A stretch of 64,000 bases of DNA from Paenibacillus antarcticus (GTDB taxonomy: Bacteria > Bacillota > Bacilli > Paenibacillales > Paenibacillaceae), in contig NZ_LVJI01000014.1 of NCBI RefSeq assembly GCF_001637225.1, positions 248,001-312,000 on the forward strand, written 5' to 3'. The position numbers and the translations under genes are program-made. This document shows positions 18,644 through 26,221 of this stretch, piece after piece (position 1 is the first letter of the stretch; the number at the start of each line of letters is the position of its first letter). The notes beneath the pieces are model-generated. The model saw only the letters and a list, made by a program, of their open reading frames with translations, was not told the origin of the DNA and did not search any database.

Positions 18644-20156
18644 ATCCTACCTTCCCACCTCCGCTAGCATAATAAAGGAGCTTCTCAGGCGTAGCCTCCC
18701 CACGCTTGAATTCTTTGGTGATTTCACCATCACACATTACGGCAATCCGGTCACCAATCCCAATGCCTTCTGATAATTCACATGTGAAATACAGGATTCC
18801 TTTTCCTTGAGAGGCTAACGTTCCAATGATTTGAAAGATATCACTTTTCGCTCCGATATCTACGCCTTTGGTAGGTTCATCAAATACAAATATGCTTGCA
18901 TCACTTTCAAGCCATTTGCCTATCGCAACTTTCTGCTGATTACCCCCACTTAAATGTTGAACTAATTGTTTACCCGAAGTAGTCTTAATCCCAAGCTGCT
19001 CAACAACCCGAGTCCCAAGACTTTTTTCTTTTTTATTGGATATAAGACCCATATTACTAAGCTTACTTAGACTTGGTAAGCTAAGATTGTGGTCGACGGA
19101 ATCATGTATAAATATACCTTCCTTACGGCGTTCCTCAGGTACAGATACAATGCCATATTTGATTGCATCAGCAGGTTCTTTCATAGATATTGACTTTCCA
19201 TGGATATGGATCTTGCCAGCTTCTATTTGATCTGCCCCTGTTATTAAACGGGATGTTTCTGTCTTTCCCGCTCCTACCAATCCAATGACAACAACAATTT
19301 CCCCGCTCCTGACTTTTAAATCAACCGAGCGTACCTTTGTACCCTTCCGAAGATCTTTCACCTCTAATATAATATCTCCAATCGGAGCTTCTACTTTTGG
19401 AAATTCCTCTGTAAATGTTCTGCCGAGCATATGCTCAATAATCAGGTCTGTATCTGTATCTGATGTAGAGCATGTATATACATTACGCCCATCTCTCATC
19501 ACAGTAACAACATCACAATGGGACAAAACCTCCGACAACCGATGCGTGATAAAAACACAGGCAACGCCACTCTCTTTGAGCGCATGCAGAATACGAAAGA
19601 AAACTTCCGTTTCACTATGACTTAACGGTGCTGTTGGTTCATCAAAAATGATCAACTTTGCATCCTGAGCCAAGATTCGTGCTAATAACACCATTTGTTT
19701 CTCGGCTAAGCTCAGATCTCCCACTCTCTGTCGTACATTGATTTCTACACCAAGCCGCGAAAGTATTTGTTCTGATATAGCTATCATTTCATTTGGCCTG
19801 ATCCACACATTTGATTCTGGCGCAGCTAGTCGATCTAACATGACATTCTCTGCCACAGTAAGTTGTGGTACAAGTGCTGCGTCTACCTCTTGATAAACAC
19901 AATGAATACCGCTAGCTTTGGCATCAGCTGGTGAACCCCACTGAAATAGTCTACCATTGCCCAGAATCGTACCATCATCAGGAAGATAAGCTCCAGATAG
20001 TATTTTCATTAGTGTACTTTTCCCTGCACCATTCGCTCCCAGAAGCCCATGAATTTGTCCACCACTTACTGCGAAATTAACCGATTCCAGAGCAGGTACG
20101 CCAGCAAAATGCTTATTGATTCCCTTCATTTCAAGGAGGAAAGGTGATACCGTCAT
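18633..20156 (-). CDS. Sugar ABC transporter ATPase, two nucleotide-binding domains (RbsA family)
   Basis: A 507-residue tandem ATPase. The first domain has GANGAGKST (Walker A), LSLAEKQMVLLARIL (a degenerate signature) and IIFDEPTAPLS. The second has the degenerate Walker A GLVGAGKTE, the canonical LSGGNQQKVAIGKWL and FVFDEPTKGVDIGAK, the pattern of RbsA/MglA proteins in which the two sites differ. GGAG lies seven bases before ATG 20156. It energises uptake through the permease encoded immediately downstream. Confidence 0.92.
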   Translation of the reverse strand: MTVSPFLLEMKGINKHFAGVPALESVNFAVSGGQIHGLLGANGAGKSTLMKILSGAYLPDDGTILGNGRLFQWGSPADAKASGIHCVYQEVDAALVPQLTVAENVMLDRLAAPESNVWIRPNEMIAISEQILSRLGVEINVRQRVGDLSLAEKQMVLLARILAQDAKLIIFDEPTAPLSHSETEVFFRILHALKESGVACVFITHRLSEVLSHCDVVTVMRDGRNVYTCSTSDTDTDLIIEHMLGRTFTEEFPKVEAPIGDIILEVKDLRKGTKVRSVDLKVRSGEIVVVIGLVGAGKTETSRLITGADQIEAGKIHIHGKSISMKEPADAIKYGIVSVPEERRKEGIFIHDSVDHNLSLPSLSKLSNMGLISNKKEKSLGTRVVEQLGIKTTSGKQLVQHLSGGNQQKVAIGKWLESDASIFVFDEPTKGVDIGAKSDIFQIIGTLASQGKGILYFTCELSEGIGIGDRIAVMCDGEITKEFKRGEATPEKLLYYASGGGKVGYER

Positions 20157-20182
20157 GTTGTCACTCCTAACCCTATCGTATG

Positions 20183-21256
20183 TTATTTGCTATATTCATT
20201 CATCCAATCTTGAAACCCTTGTTTGCTATTCCCCCATTCCTTAACATACTTAGAGAGCTCCGTTGTTGATATTTGCTCTGTTGGCAAGTGTTCTCTTGAT
20301 ACATAGACCGGACTCAAAACAACTTCATCCTCCGCCTTATCCCCATGTAATTTTTGATAAGCATATCTAACTTGAATTCGTCCAATATCTTTCGGATCTA
20401 CAGCAGCAGATGCAACCCAAGGATTATTAGGATCTTGTATCATCTGTAAATCTTCATCGCTCATATCTATCCCATATACTTTGATCTCTGTCCGTCCTGC
20501 TTGTTGAATCGCACGTGATGCACCTTTTGCAAATTCATCCCATGCTGCCCATACTGCGGATATCTCGCCTTTTGGATATTGCTTCAAGATTGCTTCCATC
20601 TGAGTCTGTGTATCTAGAGCCGGGTTCTGTGCATTTCCGAAAGATGCAATTTCTTTAATATCCGGATTCTCACCAATGAACTTGGCATAAGAGATTTGAC
20701 GACGCTCCATAGGTGCAAACCCAGCAACCCACACTTTAACGATATTTCCTTTGCCCCCAATATCCTTCTTCAATTGATCCAATGTGAGCTTTGCCATTTG
20801 TTGATCGTCCTGAGAAAGTACCGTTACGCCAGGCTCCTTAACAACGGCGTCAAATACAACAACAGAAATATTTTGTGCTAATGCCTTCTTAATTCCAGCT
20901 TGGAGAATATCTGCGTCTCCATGATCTGTTAAGATCGCGTCAAATTTTTGAGTGACAGCTGATTCTAGAAGAGAAGCCATTTTGGCCTTATCATTATTCG
21001 CTACAAATTTGGTCAACTGTCCGCCAAACCTCTCAACTTCTTCAGTAACTCCCTGTACATATTGTTGCGAAAAAGTTCCTGTATTAAATTCCATAATGAG
21101 TGCAATACGTTTACCATTCAAAGGCTTATCAACGGAACCACCTTTTTCATCCCCTGAACTTGCTGCATTGGATCCACAAGCACTAGCAATCATTGCGAAT
21201 ACGATAAGAAGCGTAACCAGTACTAATTGTTTTTTTCTCCATTTGAAAACCATCAT
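20183..21256 (-). CDS. Sugar-binding lipoprotein of an ABC transporter (RbsB-like)
   Basis: A 357-residue lipoprotein: a basic start, a hydrophobic helix, then a lipobox ending ASAC at about residue 27 followed by a Ser/Gly-rich linker. The mature part has the type I periplasmic-binding fold: GKRIALIMEFNTGTFSQQYV, DAILTDHGDADIL, VVVFDAVV and KVYGIDMSDEDL. It is the first gene of a three-gene transporter operon, 26 bases before the ATPase, with AAAGGGG ahead of ATG 21256. The ligand is unknown. Confidence 0.9.
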   Translation of the reverse strand: MMVFKWRKKQLVLVTLLIVFAMIASACGSNAASSGDEKGGSVDKPLNGKRIALIMEFNTGTFSQQYVQGVTEEVERFGGQLTKFVANNDKAKMASLLESAVTQKFDAILTDHGDADILQAGIKKALAQNISVVVFDAVVKEPGVTVLSQDDQQMAKLTLDQLKKDIGGKGNIVKVWVAGFAPMERRQISYAKFIGENPDIKEIASFGNAQNPALDTQTQMEAILKQYPKGEISAVWAAWDEFAKGASRAIQQAGRTEIKVYGIDMSDEDLQMIQDPNNPWVASAAVDPKDIGRIQVRYAYQKLHGDKAEDEVVLSPVYVSREHLPTEQISTTELSKYVKEWGNSKQGFQDWMNEYSK

Positions 21257-21307
21257 TTATTTCCCCTTTCGAAACTGTTTGTGATATTTAATATAGACTC
21301 TTTCTAT

Positions 21308-21347
21308 AATATAAATCTTAATTCCGAGTATGTAAATCGGTTTTATA
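21308..21347 (-). promoter_or_regulatory. Promoter and candidate LacI-type operator of the sugar transporter
   Basis: On the minus strand TTTACA (21331-21336) and TATATT (21308-21313) are 17 bases apart. An imperfect inverted repeat with a central CG, TGTAAATCGGTTTTATA at 21331-21347 on the plus strand, overlaps the -35. LacI-family repressors and CcpA bind CG-centred sites of this kind, but the match to a cre is poor. Confidence 0.45.
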
Positions 21348-21398
21348 TAAATAATCAAAATATATACACAAATATGTATTTTTATAAGCATTCCAATA

Positions 21399-21442
21399 CA
21401 AAAAAACCATAAACAGGGAGTTAATCCTGCTTACGGTTTTTT
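21399..21442 (-). terminator. Rho-independent terminator of spoIVA
   Basis: AACCGTAAGCAGG pairs with CCTGTTTATGGTT across an eight-base loop, with A- and T-runs on both sides; it isolates spoIVA from the transporter operon. Confidence 0.8.
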
Positions 21443-21465
21443 CCACAAAAGGATGAATACTTTAG

Positions 21466-22944
21466 TTATAGAATGATGGCAATTAATCCACCCGATCCTT
21501 CATTAATAATTCTTCCTAATGTTTCTTGTAGCTTATATCTAGCATTGTCTGGCATCATCGCAATTTTGCCTTGAATACCCTCACGCACAATGGAATGGAG
21601 CGAGCGACCAAAGATATCTGAATCCCAGATCTTTATCGGATCATTCTCGAAGTCTTGGATGAGGTAGCGAACAAGTTCTTCACTCTGTTTTTCAGTCCCA
21701 ATAATTGGTGAGAACTCAGACTCAACATCTACACGTATCATATGGATCGACGGTGCAGTCGCTTTCAGACGGACACCAAATCTAGATCCTTGACGGATCA
21801 ATTCTGGTTCATCGAGCGTCATTTCAGCAAGAGAAGGCGCCGCAATTCCATATCCAGTCGTCTTAACCATTTCTAACGCTTCAGCAAATCGATCATATTC
21901 ACGTTTTGCATGGGAGAAATCCTGCATTAATTGCAGTAAATGATCTTTACCTCGGATCTCTACACCAACAACTTCCATTAGAATCTGATCATACATCTCA
22001 TCTGGCGCAAAAAGGTCAATTTCAGCAACACCTTGACCCATATTCATTCCGCTAAGAGCAGCTCTGTCAATGAATTCATAATCCATAAACTGAGATACCA
22101 CACGGTCCACATCACGTAGTCGACGAATATCCTTCACTGTATCACGGACTGAATTCTCGTAATTCGTACGTAACCAATGTTTCTCATTCAACACCATAAC
22201 CCAACTCGGAAGGTTCACATTCACTTCATGAACTGGGAATTCATAAAGAACTTCACGTAATACACCTGTAACATCATCTTCTGTCATAGTAGCAGCACTC
22301 AGAGACATTACTGGAATATCATATTTCGCTGCTAGTTCACTACGCAATTGAAGTACCTCTTCACTGCGAGGACGTGTCGAGTTAATGACGAGGACAAAGG
22401 GTTTGCCCACTTCTTTTAATTCTGCAATGACCCTTTCCTCTGCCTCTACATATGAACTTCTCGCAATTTCTGAAATAGATCCATCCGTTGTCACGACTAC
22501 ACCCAATGTTGAATGCTCCTGAATAACCTTTCTTGTTCCGATCTCAGCCGCTTCCTGGAATGGAATCGGTTCTTCGAACCAAGGTGTGGAGATCATACGT
22601 GGACCATTCTCATCTTCGTAGCCTTTGGCGCCTTCTACAGCGTATCCCACACAATCCACAAGACGAACATTCACTTCCAAGCCCTCAGCCACATTAATCT
22701 GCACCGCATTGTTTGGTACAAACTTGGGTTCGGTAGTCATGATTGTTTTTCCTGCAGCACTCTGTGGAAGTTCATCTACTGCCCGAATTCGATCTGCTTC
22801 ATTAGAGATGTTCGGAAGTACAATCGTTTCCATAAATCTTTTGATAAATGTTGATTTTCCTGTGCGAACCGCACCGACGACACCCAGGTATATATCACCA
22901 CCTGTTCGCTCGGCAATATCCTTAAAAATATCTACCTTTTCCAA
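21466..22944 (-). CDS. spoIVA: Stage IV sporulation protein A, coat-basement ATPase
   Basis: A 492-residue protein that hydrolyses ATP and polymerises on the forespore outer membrane as the coat platform. EKVDIFKDIAERTGGDIYLG and GAVRTGKSTFIKRF (Walker A) open the protein, and DELPQSAAGKTIMTTEPKF is highly conserved. The C-terminal GGLIAIIL is the membrane-anchoring end. TTG 22944 has GGAGGGG seven bases upstream and gives exactly the usual length; a frame extending to 22995 is disregarded. It has a long leader and a sigma-E-like promoter. Confidence 0.97.
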   Translation of the reverse strand: MEKVDIFKDIAERTGGDIYLGVVGAVRTGKSTFIKRFMETIVLPNISNEADRIRAVDELPQSAAGKTIMTTEPKFVPNNAVQINVAEGLEVNVRLVDCVGYAVEGAKGYEDENGPRMISTPWFEEPIPFQEAAEIGTRKVIQEHSTLGVVVTTDGSISEIARSSYVEAEERVIAELKEVGKPFVLVINSTRPRSEEVLQLRSELAAKYDIPVMSLSAATMTEDDVTGVLREVLYEFPVHEVNVNLPSWVMVLNEKHWLRTNYENSVRDTVKDIRRLRDVDRVVSQFMDYEFIDRAALSGMNMGQGVAEIDLFAPDEMYDQILMEVVGVEIRGKDHLLQLMQDFSHAKREYDRFAEALEMVKTTGYGIAAPSLAEMTLDEPELIRQGSRFGVRLKATAPSIHMIRVDVESEFSPIIGTEKQSEELVRYLIQDFENDPIKIWDSDIFGRSLHSIVREGIQGKIAMMPDNARYKLQETLGRIINEGSGGLIAIIL

Positions 22945-23139
22945 GAGAGATCCCCTCCTCATAATACTCCGAAGGAAAAATGCTTTTAAGAGCATCCGCT
23001 TCGTGTTCCATCTGAGGCCTCAACCATAGCAACGGATGAGCAGCCTTTCCATGTCGTTAGTAGTCCGCCGCCGGTCGTATAAGAATTTGCTTCAGAACGG
23101 CAAAGCGACGTTACTCGTTCGGGCATTTGGACTAGTATC
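22945..23139 (-). other. Long, GC-rich structured leader of spoIVA
   Basis: About 190 bases between the sigma-E-like promoter and spoIVA with no convincing gene. On the minus strand CATCCG (near 23038) can pair with CGGATG (near 22997) around a TGAGGCCTCA palindrome, and a short ATGCT/AGCAT hairpin ending in T5 lies about 20-40 bases before the ribosome-binding site. No known riboswitch was recognised. Confidence 0.4.
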
Positions 23140-23168
23140 ATATTATGTACCTTAACAAAACAATATGA
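23140..23168 (-). promoter_or_regulatory. Sigma-E-type sporulation promoter of spoIVA
   Basis: TCATATT (23162-23168), a 14-base spacer and CATAATAT (23140-23147) fit the mother-cell sigma-E consensus closely. B. subtilis spoIVA is known to be sigma-E dependent. Confidence 0.65.
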
Positions 23169-23272
23169 CGGGTATTTTAAAAATATGGACAACAATATTT
23201 CCACTCACTTCTCCATCCCAATCAGTTATATGCGATGGCGGTTCGTGTTATGACTGAACTTCGTTACACAAA

Positions 23273-23301
23273 TAAAAAAAAGACCCCTCCAAAGACGGGT
23301 C
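23273..23301 (-). terminator. Rho-independent terminator of the yphF-like gene
   Basis: AGACCC / GGGTCT stem with a ten-base loop, then T8 on the minus strand. Confidence 0.8.
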
Positions 23302-23339
23302 TACTTAAAAGTCCATTAAAAACATCTTTCAATTAATCA

Positions 23340-24059
23340 CTAGGGTTTAATCGCAACAGGTGCTCCATTTATCCACTTATAAGGTAGTGATTTGACTGGA
23401 ACATAATACGAATTATTTAGAAGATATTCTCTCAAATCCTCTTCATCCTTCGGCTTATGATCCGATTTATCAATCGCTTGCATAATATCAAATGCATAAT
23501 CGACATAGACTTGTCCATTGTTATCTATGAGGAAGGCCATCTCCTCATCAGAATATACACTACTAAGCTTTATTGATGGAACACCAGCCTTCGCAAGATC
23601 TACAGTATAGATATTAGGATATAATTCTTGCGAATAAAGCAATTGATCATCGTGTTCTCGCTTATACTTATCCACAGCTTGTTGAACATCATTCACCTTT
23701 TGTACCGCTACTAGGTCCATGACCTTAATGGTTGGATCAGTCTCTTCATTTTGAATTAGAAAATAACCGCTTCCGCCCTTTTCAAACGCAGTACTCGGAA
23801 TATCATCCATAAATCCCAACGTTTTCAATTTAACTAAGTCCACTCTGAATTTCTCATAACGTGGTGTATCTTGATCGGCATTTATAATAGGTAACACGCC
23901 ATTTTCTTTCTGAAAATCATCAACGGCCAATTGAATCCGATTTACACTTTCGCGATACGAAACTCTAGGTGAAATGTTATCCTCAGGGTATAAACAGCCC
24001 GTCGTTACCGACATTAGCAATATAACCATCATTAATAAAGATACTATTCTAGTTTTCAT
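23340..24059 (-). CDS. yphF: YphF-like lipoprotein
   Basis: A 239-residue lipoprotein with a hydrophobic signal and lipobox ending TTGC at about residue 22, followed by LYPEDN. The domain contains two related stretches, SVNRIQLAVDDFQKENGVLP and NDVQQAVDKYKREHDD, each followed by a region of beta character. This resembles B. subtilis YphF (TGCLYPE and repeated AVDQYQK-type helices). In B. subtilis yphF also neighbours spoIVA. Function is unknown. Confidence 0.8.
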   Translation of the reverse strand: MKTRIVSLLMMVILLMSVTTGCLYPEDNISPRVSYRESVNRIQLAVDDFQKENGVLPIINADQDTPRYEKFRVDLVKLKTLGFMDDIPSTAFEKGGSGYFLIQNEETDPTIKVMDLVAVQKVNDVQQAVDKYKREHDDQLLYSQELYPNIYTVDLAKAGVPSIKLSSVYSDEEMAFLIDNNGQVYVDYAFDIMQAIDKSDHKPKDEEDLREYLLNNSYYVPVKSLPYKWINGAPVAIKP

Positions 24060-24105
24060 TAACCCACATCATCCTTTCAGAAAATTTATATTTAAGGATT
24101 ATAAA

Positions 24106-24465
24106 TCACCATAGTTCATCTTCAAAATCCTTGTTTCTTGCAGCTTCAAGTTGTTTACGGATTGCAGCTTTTAGTCGATCTTCGGGAATGTTCACTTCGA
24201 CATCACCTTGTATCAACGATTGACAAGATAGACGAATCCCTTCATTCACCAATGAGCCTAACTTACGTCTCTCTACATCGTAAATCGGAGATAGAGCTAA
24301 TGAATGTTGTTCGCTCACTTCTATCTTACACATCAAACAGCCTGCCTTACCTCCACATCGTGTTGGAATATGTACTCCACAATTGCGAGCTGCATTCAGT
24401 ACGCTTGTACCGTGTCTGACTTTAATATGTTTACCTACTGGTTTAAACGTTATAGTATGATCCAC
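24106..24465 (-). CDS. [2Fe-2S] ferredoxin, first of two
   Basis: A 119-residue plant-type ferredoxin-fold protein. CGGKAGCLMC provides three cluster cysteines (C-x5-C-x2-C), an earlier cysteine stands in RNCGVHIPTRC, and LSCQS gives the last ligand. GTG 24465 has AGGAGG eight bases upstream; an upstream GTG at 24474 would lie on the Shine-Dalgarno. The C-terminal 30 residues are a charged helix not found in minimal ferredoxins. It follows the nucleotidyltransferase-like gene by 18 bases. Confidence 0.88.
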   Translation of the reverse strand: MDHTITFKPVGKHIKVRHGTSVLNAARNCGVHIPTRCGGKAGCLMCKIEVSEQHSLALSPIYDVERRKLGSLVNEGIRLSCQSLIQGDVEVNIPEDRLKAAIRKQLEAARNKDFEDELW

Positions 24466-24483
24466 TACAATCACCTCCTATGC

Positions 24484-25101
24484 TCAATTACGATCATAAG
24501 CAACATATTGCAGTATACTGGGAAGCTCCAATAATGTGGCGATCTGCCGAATATGGTTAACTTCTAACCTGTTAGTGTCTAACAATTGTACTAATAACGG
24601 TACATGGCGACCTGGTTCCTGCCGGATAACTGTAGCTATCGCTTCATATCTATCTTTGCGGTCCCTTAGTAAATTAAATAAAAGCTCGTGGCTAAGAGGC
24701 ATTAATCCCATTGGAATACCCTCAAGTTCGATCTCAGAAGCATGAGGATGAAGCTTACCTTCCACTTCAACCTTATACTGGGATCCTTTCGCAGTGATTC
24801 TAAAATCGCCTACCAACTCAATCTGAGTATCGTTTATATCATAATGACTAAGTATGGACGAATATAGTCCACTTTTGTTTAGCACTTGCTTATCTGTAGA
24901 CCATTCTTCCATCGCGGTGTGTAGCATTTGTACTGAATTCATATCAGCATACAAATCAATATCCCGTGGAGGACTGAGAACTTCCACTCCCTGCAGTAGC
25001 AAGCTGCAGCTCCCCCCGACCAACCAGACTCGATTGGTTGAATTCAAGCATCTAGCAGCCATTTGTAGTGCACACTGCATTTCGGTTATGAGATGATGCA
25101 T
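24484..25101 (-). CDS. Nucleotidyltransferase-like protein (AbiEii/DUF1814-type fold suspected)
   Basis: A 205-residue protein. VWLVGGSCSLLLQGVEVLSPPRDIDLYAD is the GG/S-x9-DxD pattern of the nucleotidyltransferase superfamily, and IELVGDF supplies a possible third acidic residue. The remainder is helical. Such proteins can transfer nucleotides to protein, RNA or small molecules; substrate here is unknown. It stands between two ferredoxin genes, with GGGAAG nine bases before ATG 25101. No antitoxin partner is visible, so a toxin role is not supported. Confidence 0.72.
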   Translation of the reverse strand: MHHLITEMQCALQMAARCLNSTNRVWLVGGSCSLLLQGVEVLSPPRDIDLYADMNSVQMLHTAMEEWSTDKQVLNKSGLYSSILSHYDINDTQIELVGDFRITAKGSQYKVEVEGKLHPHASEIELEGIPMGLMPLSHELLFNLLRDRKDRYEAIATVIRQEPGRHVPLLVQLLDTNRLEVNHIRQIATLLELPSILQYVAYDRN

Positions 25102-25138
25102 CGTTTGTCACTTCCCTTGTTCGAATACTACTACTATT

Positions 25139-25441
25139 TTAGAAATATGTTTTATTCCGAGCTGTAATCTGACCTGAAGTTTTCACTAGAGCTTGGCACC
25201 CTAATCGGTATCCTTCTTCCATTTCTTCTGGATCAAGACGCGCATGCTCTGCCTTTGTCGGCGCCTCCAAGTGTTCAGCACCTTCTTCAATGATACAACG
25301 ACAACGAGCACACGTCCCACGCGTACACATATGCTGCCAATCAACAGCATGCTCAATAGCATGTTGGAGTATAGTTGAACCCAGTTTCGGTTCTACACTT
25401 TTTGTTACTGTTCTTCCCATAAGTTGTACAGATGATGCCAT
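25139..25441 (-). CDS. [2Fe-2S] ferredoxin, second of two
   Basis: A 100-residue ferredoxin with CTRGTCARCRC (three ligands, C-x4-C-x2-C) and a final cysteine in YRLGCQAL. It is more divergent than its neighbour and lacks the C-terminal extension. ATG 25441 is preceded by GGTGA at a suitable distance; TTG and GTG codons further upstream are alternatives. Likely an electron carrier for an oxidoreductase not in the window. Confidence 0.86.
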   Translation of the reverse strand: MASSVQLMGRTVTKSVEPKLGSTILQHAIEHAVDWQHMCTRGTCARCRCIIEEGAEHLEAPTKAEHARLDPEEMEEGYRLGCQALVKTSGQITARNKTYF

Positions 25442-25488
25442 CACAAATTTCACCAACCTAATCCTGTATGATTATTATAATTTCAGTG

Positions 25489-25668
25489 CTAAATCAGGGA
25501 GACTACGCCACCTAGGAAACCAACTAACATAAATCCAAAAGCAATAATAGACAACAGTCCTCTTAGTATTCCCTTGGTCTTACTACGCGCATATGTAATT
25601 AAAAAAACAGAAAGTCCCATCAATAATATTCCGACGAGAGATACCCACATCTTTGTCATTGGATCCAT
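25489..25668 (-). CDS. yphE: Small two-helix membrane protein, YphE/DUF2768 type
   Basis: A 59-residue protein with two hydrophobic helices, MWVSLVGILLMGLSVFLITYA and LSIIAFGFMLVGFLGGVVSLI, joined by a short basic loop. Start, size and the LLSIIAF segment resemble DUF2768 (B. subtilis YphE), which also lies between spoIVA and gpsA. A longer frame to 25755 is ignored because MDPMTKMW matches the family start. Confidence 0.7.
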   Translation of the reverse strand: MDPMTKMWVSLVGILLMGLSVFLITYARSKTKGILRGLLSIIAFGFMLVGFLGGVVSLI

Positions 25669-25822
25669 ATCATTAAAAACTCCATTCTCACTAAGGTCAT
25701 ATTTCGTTATTATAACATGAAACTTGTCCCAATTCGCAAAAAAAGGGCAGAACATCCTGCAGCCTACGGCTACAATATGTCATGTCCTATAGTATAGTCT
25801 TCATATAATAAAACTTAGAAAT

Positions 25823-25859
25823 ATTGAACTAAAGTATTCTGCTCTCGCCTTAGTTCAAT
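25823..25859 (-). terminator. Stem-loop after spoVIF, probable terminator
   Basis: A perfect ten-pair stem ATTGAACTAA / TTAGTTCAAT with a 17-base loop follows spoVIF. The downstream run is only moderately T-rich. Confidence 0.5.
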
Positions 25860-25873
25860 CTTTCTTGATAAAT

Positions 25874-26149
25874 CTATTTCTTCATCATCATTTGCATTAA
25901 AGTTTCCATACTTTGGGAATTCATGCCACTTTTCTTAACAGCATTCACAATATCCTTTATCGTATTTTCACTAACAGGTACATTCGCCATGGCAGAGACT
26001 TGCTTGATCAATTGACGCAACTGATCCTCATTCTGCATAGTCGTCGGTTTGACGGTACTTGCAAGCTTCTTAACTGCACTTTCAGTAATATTTTTACCTG
26101 TTTTTTTGTTAATAGCATTCAGTGCATCTTTGGGTATATTCTTGCTCAA
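25874..26149 (-). CDS. spoVIF: Stage VI sporulation protein F
   Basis: A 91-residue helical protein. AINKKTGKNITES at the start and LRQLIKQVSAMANVPVSENT in the middle match the SpoVIF family (B. subtilis YjcC), needed for assembly of the spore coat under late mother-cell control. It ends in a methionine-rich tail. The TTG start at 26149 has GGAGGG seven bases upstream. It is not in this neighbourhood in B. subtilis. Confidence 0.85.
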   Translation of the reverse strand: MSKNIPKDALNAINKKTGKNITESAVKKLASTVKPTTMQNEDQLRQLIKQVSAMANVPVSENTIKDIVNAVKKSGMNSQSMETLMQMMMKK

Positions 26150-26221
26150 ATGTTATCCCTCCTCCGGCAATATCCTCACAATATAATATGAGGATAGGCC
26201 GTAAAAGGTGAATGGAATAAC

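Noticed and set aside
21331..21347. CcpA cre site ahead of the sugar transporter
   Set aside because: The repeat is CG-centred but does not fit the WTGNAANCGNWNNCW pattern; kept only as a generic LacI-type candidate.
22625..23029. A 134-codon plus-strand frame opposite spoIVA
   Set aside because: Antisense shadow of spoIVA's conserved GTPase region.
22986..23204. A 72-codon minus-strand frame in the spoIVA leader
   Set aside because: Low-complexity, no homology I recognise, no ribosome-binding site, and it overlaps the sigma-E-like promoter and structured leader.
24484..25101. Toxin-antitoxin (AbiE-like) module
   Set aside because: The nucleotidyltransferase-like fold would fit AbiEii, but no adjacent AbiEi-like winged-helix antitoxin exists; the neighbours are ferredoxins.
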